Source: Davidsoniella eucalypti (lineage: Eukaryota; Ascomycota; Sordariomycetes; Microascales; Ceratocystidaceae). From it: a stretch of 64,000 bases of DNA. This document shows positions 45,812 through 58,535 of the stretch, piece after piece (positions within the stretch are counted from its first letter, which is position 1; the number at the start of each line of letters is the position of its first letter). The stretch covers positions 38,882-102,881 of the forward strand of contig RMBW01000110.1 of assembly GCA_004009845.1 (NCBI GenBank), written 5' to 3'. Both the position numbers and the translations under genes were made by a program. Below the pieces are notes generated by a model. The model was not told the DNA's origin, did not search any database, and was given only the letters and a program-made list of their open reading frames with translations.

Positions 45812-46284
45812 CTACCAAGTGATATTCTGCGGATTGTGATGCGGTGGGGAACGAGCCCACCCACCAATTCCTGCAGCAGAAACATCTTCACCGTTTTTTG
45901 AGCCCGCTTGGAGATGGCCGATATTGTGCCCCTCTAATTTCTGTGTTTGATTTCCTAATGCGACCGTAGCAGACATCATAGAGGGCGAGTCTTGGCCGAC
46001 ACAAAGGGGCACGTCATCGTGATTCTGGCGATTGTTGGGGACTCTCGATACTGTCGTGTTTTCGACCGTTTCGTTATACAGAATGCGTTCTGGAAGCTCG
46101 GCTTGTGATAAGTTGCATGTGTCACAGCTCTTATTGGGAATGTCTTGTACTGTTCTGATGGCCAGTCCCTGAAAGTTGTCAGTCGAACGAACGATGGGGT
46201 TCGAAAAATTATTGTTTGAATTGTCTGCATAAAACGTCAGTGATAATGAGCATTATTTGTATTTATAAGGTGAGCTTTACTCAT
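45812..46284 (-). CDS. Possible 138-residue orphan protein with a 4-nt first exon
   Basis: The 413-nt frame 46224-45812 is open but has no ATG near its beginning. It is preceded by a good acceptor (CTGAC branch point, then TTTTATGCAG) and, 56 nt upstream, by ATGA followed by the donor GTAAAG. Joining these gives ATGAAC and a 138-residue protein starting MNNSNNNFSNPIVRSTDNF. The product is hydrophilic, Asn/Ser/Gln-rich, with a CDTC pair and no known domain. Intron length and branch point match the real introns of the window. Two teloboxes lie 107 and 119 nt upstream of the ATG. A chance open frame in AT-rich sequence remains possible. Its relation to the orphan at 49481-50289, on the same strand, is uncertain. 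Confidence 0.35.
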
Positions 46285-46390
46285 TATGGTGATTGATGTA
46301 TTTTAGATACTATTGTTGTATTGATGAAATCGAAAGCATGTTTTTGATTTCGATCACGGACTCACGTCATAAAGTATGCTATATATGGCT

Positions 46391-46409
46391 AACCCTACTA
46401 ATAACCCTA
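46391..46409 (+). promoter_or_regulatory. Pair of telobox cores (AACCCTA), 12 nt apart
   Basis: AACCCTA at 46391-46397 and at 46403-46409 are in the same orientation. They lie about 110 nt upstream of the proposed orphan start at 46284, which modestly supports that gene. Confidence 0.35.
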
Positions 46410-49400
46410 CTTTCTTGACAATTGTACATTAATTCTATCTGTTTCAAGTATCTTGTTTAAGGATAAGGATGAGGCACTAATATTCAAAATATGGAAATCT
46501 AGATTAGCGGTATAAGCAAGTCGAAGATGGTGCTTATCTAATTTAGGGTTTGAATACTAGAGAGATACGACTAGATTGACAAGACTATCGAATGAATATA
46601 GCAACGACATCCGACTTACACCTTAATTAAGCTTGGGTCCTTGGGGGATTCGAGCTAAAATCAAAGTTGTCGAGCCAGACCCCACTCTCACGGCTACCGT
46701 GAAGGAATCCCGAAGAGTGACAGCTTATATGTGACATACAGTCTACGAAGCATACATCAAAGATATGATGCTTGCATCCACTTGCTTAGAGGAATTTCCT
46801 TATTGGGTACCACAGGTCCGTTTGAGCTAGATAGCAGTATCATTTTTGGGTTCTTATCATATAACATTGGTTCATTTAAATCTTGCCATAGTCAGACCAT
46901 ACCGGTTCCTTGGTACGAAGTGTTTACCTAAGTATAGATATAAAGTGATGATCAATGCTTAGATATGCTTTTGCCACTGTAGGATAGCAGCACACCCAGT
47001 CGACCTTGAAGCAGTTATGTATGTAGAGTCTATCTGTAGATATCATAGCACTATAGTCCCTGTTTTCTCTAATCCATGCATTCTACGAAGTTGGTAAATT
47101 ATCAAAATATATAAAGGAAGATCAAGTGGGCCACACTAGAGCTGTCTCATAGCACCTGAAACAACGAAGAAGACCTACATAAACGTGAGTGTCTCAAAGA
47201 TAGTCGGTAGTTCCTGGTGTTTATGCTTCTTTATCCTGCATAGAACAATGTCTCATTCCACAAAGTTCGTACGCGTTTTTTCGTCAAGTACTATGATTGT
47301 AACGAATTCCGGGTGGAAGGAAAGCATATGGCTATAACTCAAGGTCTTGAGATGACATGTGATTGAATATACCAAACACTTGGTAGTCGGGTTATTCACT
47401 TACAGTCACCTTGATGAATCTTTGAGGGAATGGGTTTCAAGTCTACATCGTTTTCATTCTTTAGGTCTTTCAAACGCTCACTAATACATACATATGACCC
47501 AGGCAAATATCCTAAGTGCTTAGAATGGTTGTTTATTCACCAGCCAGCATCCCCCTGTTAATCTTCGTGCCGATAACATGATGATGACATGTATTACAAC
47601 TAGGCATTCGTGCTAGGATTATCCGTATTACATATAGAGTTGGTATAGATCTCTCCTGATGAGTACATGGAGATAAGCTCATCGTTTATTTTATAACGGG
47701 GAATGATGTGCCGAGGAGATTGATCGACTTCGATGATTGGGCCGTGACTCCAGCCACTTCAATTTATCGTGAAGAACCCCTTGGAACATATAGCATTTGG
47801 GTAGACTAAGAAGACATTCAACGAAACGTTAAGATGTCTGTTACTTGCTCTTTTCCGCCGAATAAGATGGGTTGGCTGTCTTTTTGTCGATCTTCGTTTG
47901 ATCGACTGATAGCAACTAGAAGCGAAATAAGCTTATAGAGATCAAAAAGATACGAACTGTAAGTAAAGGACTCTAGTAGTTAATAGCTCATCGATCATAA
48001 AACATGAATAGGCATGAAGGACTCAGAATCTGTACTATGAAGCCAACTAAGAAGAGAGAGGGTAGTAAGAGGGAACTTTGTGAGAGAGTTGTAAACTTTA
48101 AGGGTGGCCCCAGGCTACTATAAATACATGTTAGAGTCATTACATAATATATAATAGTTGTTAGACTGGTTATAGTTATATGTATTATTGTCTAGTTCAT
48201 TGACTGTATATGTATAGTTATGCAACTATACATATTAAGAACACATCTATTATACTTGTTATCACACGATCACAAACCAACAGCCAACACATATGAATTG
48301 AGATATGATATACCAATGAACAGCCATTATGAAGGTAAGCCACTTGTTATATAGTTTGACGATGGATGCTGAAGTGCTATGGAGGAGTTCCAAATTGTTG
48401 TATTCAGAAATAGTTATTGATATGTATATATAACACGTTTCTTCTATTCATGAGTCAGAAGCACATGATACTAATATATCCAAGCTCAGACTAACGCGGA
48501 CCTATAGAACTTGTGACAAAGTATGCGGTGATGTTTAATATTGCATGATTCTCTTGATAGAATGACAACGGCTTCATATACTACAACGGAACCTCGTAAG
48601 AGAAAATATTAAACTGGGCCTAATTATTGGCTTATAGATGGCTACTTAGCCTTTATTATTTATATCAAAAGTCTACTATTCAATAATGCAACTTGACTAC
48701 AGTCGAAGCTATTGCTCAATGCCTGTTGGACTTGAAGTTGATCACTTACAAGATATTTATATAGTTTGTCAAAGTAGTGTTGAACAAGCTTGATTTGATA
48801 CTGCTATATCTGTACACAAGTATAATCATGTGACTGTATAATTTCATCAGCCAAATAATGTGTTATGAATAACTCACCTAAATGCAAACGACTACAAGAC
48901 GGCTCGTTCATCTATTCCAAATCGTCTCGAGGTCAAAATCATGATGACGTAGACGTAAGCCTTCGATATAAGGCAGAAATATTTGCAATATTGTTCAAAC
49001 CGATGACATGCTGTATATTCGGCTAGCGGTTAGGCATATAAAAGCATACGTGTTTCTTTCTTGCTTTTCGCGAGGCTTGCGTGCCGTCCTAAAAGCAGGG
49101 CTTTCCAATCAAGGCCGTTGAACCAAGTTTTCGAAAAAGTGAGTATAAAAACATGCAGAAATGAGGTCAATGTGATGATCCTGCGCTGAGCTGGCAATGG
49201 CAATAGTAATGTTACATTGATTTTTAAGGCGTACCGACCCTTGTGAGATGCTTGCTTTTTTCTTTCTTTTTTTTTTCCGTTTTGTAAACGCTTTGAAAAG
49301 AAAAAAAAAGCTAGCCGCCAGAAAAACAAAGGCCGTCTCTGGGTTGGAGATAGGCTTAGATTTATATCCCGATATATAGACTAAAAAACGTACATAACAA

Positions 49401-49480
49401 ACATGTGAGAAGGGTAGTCGGTAGAAAATGTTGGAAATAATGCTGCTAAACTCTAAATCTATCTCTGAACCCGGTGGCTG
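46410..49480. other. AT-rich gene-poor stretch, possibly old transposon debris
   Basis: About 3 kb with no gene-length open frame. A peptide resembling the copia pre-integrase region can be read at 47396-47535 on the minus strand, and other short fragments on both strands look vaguely pol-like. AT-rich low-complexity sequence dominates at 48.1-48.8 kb. A further telobox (TTAGGGTT) is at 46543-46550. Confidence 0.45.
47396..47535 (-). mobile_element. Possible copia-type GAG-pre-integrase relic
   Basis: A short minus-strand frame reads HLGYLPGSYVC, ISERLKDLKN, VDLKPIPSKIHQGDCK, then stop. The spacing of His, the Leu/Lys helix and the late His-x3-Cys resembles the zinc-binding segment before the integrase of Ty1/copia elements. 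It is only about 45 residues and the flanks are full of stops. The call is by eye and the surrounding element cannot be delimited. Confidence 0.3.
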
Positions 49481-50289
49481 TCATTTAGAACGGCGGTGCT
49501 TAGCATCGCGTCCTCCATCATCAGCGCTCCGTCGTTTTTTGTTTTCCATATCGCCAACTCCACCACCATCAGCCTCTAGAACGATAGGGCCTACAGGTCG
49601 GTCAGGGACATCGTATGAGGCAAATAAACTCTCTGAATCAAAACTTGCGAGTTCCGGGGTACAATCTTGGTGTTGGTATGCGATGCCATCAGGGACGAAT
49701 GTTTCGTGGCGGTCCTGCGAACAGTCGCTTCCGACCTCTACGTCTATGCTATTTTGGGCATGTTTAGGTTCAACATCCGTAGCACGAAGCTGTGGAAGCC
49801 TATAAGGGTCTACATGGCGGCTCTGATCGTCGTCAAAGGCGTGTTCCGGACTTACGCGAGCAGCAGTCTCACGTTGCGATTCGGGACCAGGGGCGCTATC
49901 AACCTCTTCACGGGCAAGGTTGTTGATACCCTGAGCGTCTACAACCATCGACGGCCCTGTTTGAGAGTACGTGACGTGAGCAATCGTTTGGCCTGGCCCC
50001 TTCTGTCCATGCTCTGCGTTTTCGGAAGGGGCGAGCGAATCGATTGTCTGATTAGTAGGATTGTGGCCGACATCGCTGGCCTCTCCCGATCGCGTGCCTG
50101 GTCCGGAGATCGTGGGGATTTGATGACTATCGACAGCATCGGGGGTCTTCGGCTTTGCGGCGTCCCGAAGAGTAGCTACGGAGAAAGAATGAGTTATAAG
50201 ACGGTTGACCGTGTGTTTCGCTATGAAAGCCACTTACTAGGGTTAGGCTGGGTTACGTAACCCTCAGACGCTGTAGGAGAGCTAGGCAT
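49481..50289 (-). CDS. Orphan hydrophilic protein with C-terminal nuclear signal
   Basis: Two exons (50289-50238 and 50175-49481, intron 62 nt) give 248 residues starting MPSSPTASEGYVTQPNP. The chain is rich in Asp, Gln, Ser and Pro, has few hydrophobics and is probably disordered. It ends in a basic cluster, KKRRSADDGGRDAKHRRSK, that fits a bipartite nuclear localisation signal. No domain is recognised. The intron has a standard GTAAGT donor, and its first exon itself contains a telobox-like sequence (CCTAACCCTAG) that crosses the exon end. It is flanked by gene-poor AT-rich DNA, like the other orphan at 45812. Confidence 0.6.
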
Positions 50290-50925
50290 TGTGGAGATTT
50301 ATTGGCAAGGTTTTGAGAAAAGAGTGTTAGTTAGTGAAATCGACTAGAAGATCAGTTTGAGTTGTTTTGTTATGGTATCAGAGTTGCTAAAGTTAAGGGA
50401 AAGAAAGAAAAATCGATAGAGTTGCGACAATGATTATATATGCATGCTATAATGTCAAGGTGGTTTAGATCAATGTGCGAAAGAAGACAAAGTTGCGGCT
50501 CGCTTCATCGCTAGAATAATCAAATGCAGTCAGATATATGGATCTGTAAATAGCCTAATATTCAGAATATATTTAATCAATTTATACCGTTCCGACTTGT
50601 TTATTTCTAGCGTCTATATTCTGCAATACGGCTAACATTGAAAGCCGTTAAACTTTATACACTTGCATCTATATGGCTTGGTCAGTTATTGTAGTTTCAG
50701 AAATTGCAACGCTGAAGATTTCTTTAATTCAACGCCGCAATAACCAACAGAATAGGTATCCCGTTTTCTAAAAAGAAAAAATATATGTTATAAAAAATGA
50801 GGCATCACTTATATACAACGCATCATGTCTTAAATCCTTCTGCGTACCACACATTACTCGCCTTTCACACTACCACCCTTCCAATCCCGGCTTCTAATTG
50901 CAACCATCCGTTACCGAGCTGCTGG
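50290..50925. other. Gene-free stretch
   Basis: About 640 nt of AT-rich sequence holding the upstream region of the orphan gene and the 3' flank of the BTB-like gene. Nothing recognised. Confidence 0.5.
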
Positions 50926-53900
50926 CTACTGTTGCAGGCTCTGTCCTACAGAAGCCCTGTCTTCAGACACGAATTTCTCGCTGGAACGCATCCCGGCCCT
51001 GCCGCGGCTGATCGGCGCCGCAGAGGTAACCGGGGCAGCCTCCTGTCTTCTCCGCTCAGCCATTGGCGAAGAGCCCGCGTGAACACCGGCTGCCGTCAAG
51101 GCTCCTTCCCGCTGCTGACTCTTGTGGCTGTGGTGACGTCGCTGATAAGCATCGAAACTTCCACTGCTTCTACGGTGTCCCGAGACCGTGCCTGCACTTG
51201 TGCCGCCCTTGCTAGTCTTGATACTGTGGCTTGGGCGCTGTGCTAGGAATTGGACAACCTGCTCTTCAGTCAACCGCTGCTCAAAGCCCTGGTAGCCAAC
51301 TGGATCGCTATCCACGTTCACGTTGTTGCGGCCGTGGTGCGGCGGCGAGACTGTAGCTAGTATCGAGCAACCCTCGCCATCTTCCTCCTCAATGTTGTCG
51401 TCCGATGTGAATGAAAGCGACGTCGATCCTTCTTGATCGCATGCCGTGGCTTCAGCGTCGGTGCCGCTGTTACCACCAACAGCCTTCTCGTTAACCGCTT
51501 TCTCGTTGCCAAAGTGGCTACTTCCGGGCCGCATATGTGTTAAATATAGACGCTCTTTGCGGATCGTGTGCTTGAGTAGCCGCACCTCGTTGGCTTTGTA
51601 TGCCTCATAAAAGGCCCGGTTGACTTGTGCCAGCGCTTGTAGATCTTCCATAGTCTCTGTACTTTCTAGTATACACTCCGCAAGAGGTGGCGAGAGCTCG
51701 GCTGATAAATCAAGAGGGGAACGGTGCATCGATGGTTCGCGCCGGATGCTGAGAATAGAACCTTGTGCGGTCATTCCCATCTGTAATTCCATTTCCATTT
51801 CCATATTCATTTCCATCTCAAGATCTCTGTCGCTTACGCCCAGATCTGATGATAGGCCCGCTACACCATCGATATCTTCAATGGTGAGACCTTCGATACT
51901 TCGATAAACATCGTCCACAGCAACCCGGAATGGTGCAATTGCGTCACAGGCCACTAGAGCTCGAGCTCCGTAGTCGCTTGGGTGTAAGCCAGCACAGTTG
52001 GGGCTCGGTAATTTCTTGAGCATGGCTGCGAGATCTTCGATACTACGGTCGGGAGTGTTGTATGAGGTCGAAAGGTGTGTTAGAGCAGCTGGCCTCATAA
52101 TTACCGGAAGTAGCTGTAGTTCGCCAAACACTTGAAGTGCATGTCCGAGATTCATAGCGTCACACTGATGGCTACCACGTGGGCAACGTAGGGTTCGCGT
52201 AATAACCGAGAAGGGCAGAATAGGATCAACGTTCTTAGCCGCCAGTTGTCCATTGATACTCGGCTCCGCTCCAGCCTCCTTGATGCCCAATCCAGCCTGA
52301 CTACCTGCCATGTGACGTGTTGGGCTGGAGTCGAGAAAAGGTTCCGTGCCAACGGCTGCGGATTCTGGGTTGCAGAGCTCTTCATCTTCGAAATCTCCCT
52401 GCTGGTGATTCTCAATATCAGCTGGCATCAAAAGAGAAGACGCCGGAGATTGTGGCACGGACACTACAACTTCAGCCTCTAGAGTGCCAGAAAACTCAGC
52501 TGCAGCTTCAGGGCCAGTAGCATCTGTTGTCGCTGTTGTTGGCCTGCCCTTTGTAGGCGGCAGAGTCGAAAACTTAGCCATGTCGGAGCCAGAGAATAGT
52601 GGGCTCATGTTTGCGCTACCGTCAGTAGCCGATTCATCTAGGCCAATTAAACGCTTGTCATGTCTTTGTCTCTGTGCTTCCGGGAAATTAAGCAACTCTC
52701 GCACCATCTCTGTGCAGCACTCGTACAGCTGTGCTACCTTGGTAGTACGTAGATCCCAAACCTTCTGCTTGACTTGATTTGGCCACATAAGGTTATCCAA
52801 CTGATCGTAGCTGACTAACTGCAGGATAGCAGCCTTGGTCAATCGTCGGAACAGCTCGTGTTGCATGAACGTGTAACTGACCAGCACCATCTCGTTGGCG
52901 ATTCGGGCCTCGGCGGCTTTGTGTGCCCATTGTGGCACCCACAACTGCTCAACTAATAGCGCTAGTGGTGCCGTACAGCGGTAGCGTGCACATGTCTGTG
53001 CAACCGAGGCAAGAGCAGCAAACGATATTTGACGTGGAATGCGCTCGGTCTGGTGGTGTGTTGCTCGCAGAAGAATCTCGAGTGAATGGTGAGCATTGGT
53101 CTCGGCAAATGGAACGACTAGCTTCGTAATGTTAGGCAACACTGCCGGAACCGAGCCAGCCGCAGAGGAAGAACTGCCGTTGTGTGAATCCAAGAACAAC
53201 TCGAGCGATGTCTCATCTGCAAAAGTCCAATCGACACTAGATGGGAGGTCCTCGACTGAAGCCGCCATGGCAGCTGTATATCCAGTGTAGCATGAATTCC
53301 TACAGCGCGGCAGAGGGTTGTGATGAGCCAGCAGATCATGCAGCACTGGAGATGTCTCACTAATCATAGCCCCGAAGACCCGGAAGCGTAGAACCGACGG
53401 GTCCTCATCAACCTCGTGAGGGTCAAAAGTGATACCATTAATAGCCTTCTCATGTGCCCGAAGAGCTGCTGATGGCCGCAAGTTAGGGAAGATCAACTGC
53501 GTGTCGCCATGCTTGGAGATTATGAAGTCGCTCACTTCACGGCCTGGTGCGATGCCGTTCTGTGCATCTAACAGAAGCTGGCGAATGTCGAAGATGTGGC
53601 GCCACAGGGCTCTACATTGAGAGACGTTGACATCTTGTTCCTACAAAAGACACGCACAAAATCTGGTTAGTTTACAATACTAGCTTGATAGAGGTTTAGG
53701 GCTACTCACCGACTCTGTCCTTCTAGAAGGCTTGTTTAGGATGACATCAAGCTTTCTGCTGAACGGCAACTTTGTACCAGTTCGAGAGCTTCGGATTCTG
53801 ATCTCAGCCATGTACCGCTGCCCCAGGAAGACCATGACTCCCACCCAAGTCCATGCAAACTCTAGTAAACCTTCATCGTGACCTTCCTTTTCAACGGGAT

Positions 53901-54816
53901 CATCGCTGTGATTGTACTCATTTGAATCGTCAAAACGGTGCTCATCCACCTCGTACTCGGCATATTTGTCCTGTTGCTGTTGCTGTTGCTGCTTGGGTTT
54001 TTCCGAGCTCCATTTTTGGTACAGCTCTGCAACATATCCCGAGGCCAGTATCTCAATAAGCGTGGTCGCCTGTGCTCGCAGTTGGCGGGCGAGCTTAAGC
54101 TTAGCTTTTACGCCTGAGGAGCTTCGTTTCGAGCGCTTGTCTACCATGGAAGCACTGACGGGACTCTGTCCAGGGCCCTCGGCAGTATCCTCGTTTCCAG
54201 ACAAGGTAGCGCGGTCATCAGTCAAAATCTCATCTATCAAACTCTTGAGTTGATCGGCAGCCGAATACCAGTCATTGCCCATAGCTTGCTTTAGTTGAGC
54301 ACTCAGCACGGCTTCGGTGTCCTGCTCATGATGCAGTTCTTGCGTGTGAACATGGTTTGGACCATCATCTTCCGATCCACTGTGGTTGTACTGCCGACTA
54401 TGCTGTTGCCGACTGTACTGTTGTCGACTATATTGTTGTCGGCTATGGCTCATAGGAGTAGGAGAAGCCACGCCAGAGGCAAAAATTGCAGCCGTTGGGC
54501 TGGGCTCGCCAGAAGACGGCTGTGACATAGGCAGTGACCGATGGCGAGACTGTGGAGAGTCCCCGTTACTAAGTGGTTGCTGATGTTGGTACTGATGTTG
54601 GTTGTGCTGTTGATGCTGTAGATTCTGTTCATACTCCGCCTGCTGATATTGGCGCTCCTCGTCCTCGTCCTGCTGGTCGACGTGGTCAAGCGAGCCGTCG
54701 ACGTCATGGCCTGTGTCGGGCCGCAATGGGGGGGGACGAAGGTCTGCCGTCATTGGTGCAGCCACCGTTGAACTGCTCAGCCGAGACTGTGGGCGAACCT
54801 TCTTGAAGATATCCAT
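50926..54816 (-). CDS. Large Q-rich BTB/POZ-like fungal protein
   Basis: Two exons (54816-53710 and 53640-50926, intron 69 nt) give 1273 residues. The splice is supported by frame and by the fact that exon 2 has no ATG near the conserved block. The first 370 residues are Gln/Ser/Asp-rich, with a polyQ run and four SRQQ-type repeats. Residues about 405-640 look like a degenerate fungal BTB domain: VSDFIISKHGDTQLIFPN, then FRVFGAMISETSPVLHDLL, then LEILLRATHHQTERIPRQIS and the Cys-rich AQTCARYRCTAPLALLVEQLW. After it come disordered Ser/Ala-rich stretches and a Met/Glu repeat (EMEMNMEMEMELQMGM, coded near 51780-51830). The function is unknown; fungal BTB proteins often act as adaptors. The two halves could in principle be separate genes. 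Confidence 0.7.
54380..54445 (-). repeat. Tandem 15-nt coding repeat (SRQQY units)
   Basis: Four imperfect 15-nt units encode SRQQYSRQQYSRQQHSRQY inside the Q-rich N-terminus of the BTB-like protein. Slippage could change the copy number in frame. Confidence 0.75.
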
Positions 54817-55660
54817 TTTGGGGTACCTCTATAGGAGTAAGCAACGGGAAAAATCAAGCTGTGTCTCTCCTGTTATCATGAAAGATTTTTGTCTGTGCCC
54901 TACGAGTACAGGAAGCAAGACAGAGATGGATAGAGTGCTTAAACCCCAAATCGACGATCAAAAGCCAGCAATATGGCCGTGATGATGTGTGCTACGGTGT
55001 TATGTGTCGCCAATGGGACGATAATTCGCTTAGCGGGCAGTAAGCCAGGCGATGAGACAGCACGATTAGCACGAATTATATAGGGGGTCCTGTTTCGGAG
55101 ACTTGGGCCATATCAACCCAAATTGGCGGATATCCTAGCCTGACGACGCCTAATAAGCAGCTAATGCCTGTGCTGATGATAGGCCTAAAATATGTACGAT
55201 AACAAATATAAAGAAAGTGAAGAAGAAAAAAATGAAATCAAGAGTAGAATAAGGCTGTTGCCTATGCAACGTGCTTTGGCTTGCTGTGAACGCTAACGTC
55301 GCAACTACTGCTATTGTTGCAGTTTCCCAAATCAAGAAACAAAGGGGCGCAAATCGAGAGGCGGCGATGCTTTTGCTCTCAATGAATTGAAAGACTTCGA
55401 AAGGATAGAGAAGCAATGACGCTGTTTCCGTGTCTTGAGGCAGATAAAACGAAGTGAATAAATCACAAAACCCGATCTTCGGGAAGCAGATAAATATGAC
55501 AGATCTTCCGATCTGTGTGATGTGTGATGTGTGATGTTCCCAAGTGTAAGATAGAGAGGCAAATAGATATATCTGTGGTACGTGCTGTCGTAATTGCGTT
55601 TGGGTGGTCTTCGGAACAAAGGAAACACAACGTACGTCTTTGAATAAATAAATGAAATTT

Positions 55661-55692
55661 TAAAAAAATAAAAAAATAAAAAAATAAAAAAA
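55661..55692 (+). repeat. (TAAAAAAA)4 tandem repeat
   Basis: Four perfect 8-nt units of one T and seven A, about 850 nt upstream of the BTB-like gene start. Confidence 0.85.
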
Positions 55693-57140
55693 GTAATAGC
55701 TTGAACTTTCTATCCCGTCAAAAGATGCAGAAGGAAATTGTACTTTTACAAAAGAAGCAAAACACTTGAGACATATTTGTGCCAACTACTCGATGCAGTC
55801 GTTGGTCTTCTATATAATTCCAGTCCTTCTTCTTATACTGTCCTCTCCTAGCCTTTGTGGATCTGTCTTCATGGAGCTACCAATACTATGTATTTAGTAC
55901 TATTATAGCCCAAGTTCAATATAATACCCGACCTCTTCCAGGGACCTGCCTCTTCAAGGGGGTTGAACCAAGACCAGTTAGACAAGGACTGGCCTTACTA
56001 GATAGATCTAGACTTACAGCTCACTATTTCTAGGCGGGCTTCTTCGGAGGCCATTCCTGCCTACAACCTTGCTCGGTTCGGTTCGCCCCTTACAAAACCA
56101 ACAAGTCCCGCCCATCAAGTCAACAGTTCATCACCAACAGATACTACCATGTATGTACTTAGGACATATAGGCTTTGGTATTTAAAAAATTCCGTGCTAC
56201 ATACACATACAAGCATAGTAGTCAAAATGTCAACATGATGCCATCTTTCTCGTCAACTACATTTCCCTTTTCTCGGGAATAATGCTCTCAACCTATCACA
56301 TGGCTCTCATATCCCCATTTCTTACAGACATACCTGTTCTTGATACTATGTAATATGTGTGCATGCATCAGCTACAACACAGCACTAAGACAATGAACAC
56401 ATCAGAATTGCATATACATATGTATCATTGTATCAGTAGCATCCCCGAGTACCCATCCACCTATTTCTACACCCTCTCTTCCTCTTTCTCTCTCCTACTA
56501 CCATGACCTCGTCTAGACACATACATGTATCTGTAAAGAGACCTTCCTTCCTTTTCATCCTGCTCGCTAGCCCTGCTTCCTCTTTGTATATATGTATGTG
56601 CCGTTATCTCCTCTTCTTCTAGCCAACTCATTCAAAGCCTCAGCTGTCCAAATCTAGTACTCTAAAAACGTAAAAGGGATAAATAAGGACTAGAACTAGC
56701 AGAGCAATGCATATTTGCATCATAAAGAAGCTATAGTCTTCTCTAATGCCAGTTACATCGAACCTATCCAGACTCCAACTGGCACAATTTTGTGATAAAT
56801 CACAATGTATCTAGCCTACATACTAATGCACAGAATAAGCGACGTCAAGAAAGACAGACCTACAGTATGCAGAACCACGTATGTACTTTGTTGTCTTGCA
56901 TTGTTGCTCTATCACGTCACAATATGGCAATTGACTGCATAAAGCTTGTGATCTTTTCTTTTTAGTGTTTTACTACAGAAGCCAGCTATATATATTTCGT
57001 CATGGGATACACGCTAGAATATAAACACAATATATATGTCTAACTTACAATTGACCCTAAAATATGCATAACTTGCTACCGTCTTCTATCGTGATAATCT
57101 TGCCCTTTTCTTATGCGTTATGATAAACATTCTATCCATG

Positions 57141-57155
57141 TACGGTACGGTACGG
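57141..57155 (+). repeat. (TACGG)3 tandem repeat
   Basis: Three perfect TACGG units with no gene context. Confidence 0.8.
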
Positions 57156-58535
57156 CTTGTGTGAAATATGAAGATCAGGTCAGCAAAATAACTCCTGCCT
57201 CCTACATACTATATATAATCGAACACCTCGTAGACTCATTCACGAACCATACACCGTATTAAGCGAGGTTATTCTTCTCCAGTGTATCTATATAATACAA
57301 AGCCTGTAATTCTAGTGTGCATGTTTGACCTTGTCATCTCAACTAACTTTCATCAAGATAGTGACCGCCTTTTCACCATTCCTCAAGTACTTTATTGTCT
57401 TATTGTCGGGTTACAAGATAGGAATCTATAGCCATGCGTAGAAATTTTCCTAGATCATACATGTATATAATGTTGATAGGCGTTTCTTCTTTTCTTATAA
57501 AATACAACCTCCCTTTAAAAAGGGTTACGTTGGATAACTACCCTAACACTAATGAAGAATATGCTTCTATTGTGTCTATCTTGGCGATCTCAAAATACGA
57601 AAAAGTTGGTAGGGATTATGTATGTACATACATGTGTACGTAGAATTATTGATTTCAACAATAAATGACGTATTTAGCGTCAAGACCAAGAATTATGAGT
57701 TATCTTTCTAAATAGAAGGCTGTATACATTCTAAGGCGGCGTTGAATACACAGAATTCTTCGAAAAGAGGCGTATAGTACAATATATGGGTTTTTTTTTT
57801 CATTTCAAGAAAGGGAGGAATAAATTCATGACATCGTCGTATTGAATCGTCATCACAATATCTATACATATATATAGATATATCTGGCGTGAGGTTAAGC
57901 CCTAGGGTAATAAAAAAAAGATCAAACGCCGCTAGGTTGTGTAGTAGCTTGAAGTGGTGATAAGTACTAGTGCTAATGGCTGTAGTAGTTGTAGTTGTTC
58001 GCTTGTTGTTGATAATAGTAAAAAAAAATAACAAAAAATGCTCTGTGCCGTTTTTCATCATATAGGGATAGGCGTACAAGAAATGAGAATGCAATAAGAT
58101 GCGAAAAGGCATACATGGGTGAGGCTTTCTGTTAGGAAAGGACAAAATAACGATAATAAGAAGAATCAGCACAATATAGTTAGAAGCCGTAAACATAGTG
58201 TGATACCACGAGCCTTCGAACTTCGAAGGGTGCTGAGGTATGATGGTATATAGCCTTCAGGTATCCAGAATCACAACGGCTTCGCCAACTTGACGGCTCT
58301 AGAGAGAAAGGCCTCGCTCGGTTGCTGCAAAGGCTCGAAATGACTCTATGACACGAGCGATAGGCATGGCAGCAAAGAGAGTCTTGAAAACCAAGTCCCA
58401 TGTCACACATAACACCCGTGTCTGGGATGCTGCCGAGAAACCACATCGAGCAGTGAGTGACTGATGAGGTGCAATGATATGCTGATATATACAATGAATG
58501 CTCAAATCATATCCATATTGAACATATGGGATAAT

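Larger units (their letters stand above)
54817..58535. other. Gene-free stretch of 3.7 kb
   Basis: This holds the upstream region of the BTB-like gene and the 3' side of the nucleotidyltransferase gene. The sequence is AT-rich with a TA7 repeat at 55661, a (TACGG)3 repeat at 57141 and CT-rich tracts near 56.5 kb. A 162-codon open frame at 57708-58196 (minus) has no domain and a low-complexity Thr run, so I do not call it a gene. Confidence 0.5.

Noticed and set aside
47711..47860. Plus-strand protease-like reading (FDDWAVTPATSIY) near the copia-like peptide
   Set aside because: It runs opposite to the minus-strand pre-integrase reading, is frame-broken and lacks the DSG motif.
57708..58196. 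162-codon minus-strand open frame 3' of the nucleotidyltransferase
   Set aside because: Low-complexity Thr run, AT-driven Phe/Ile/Tyr composition, no domain. It lies in the probable 3' untranslated region of the upstream gene.
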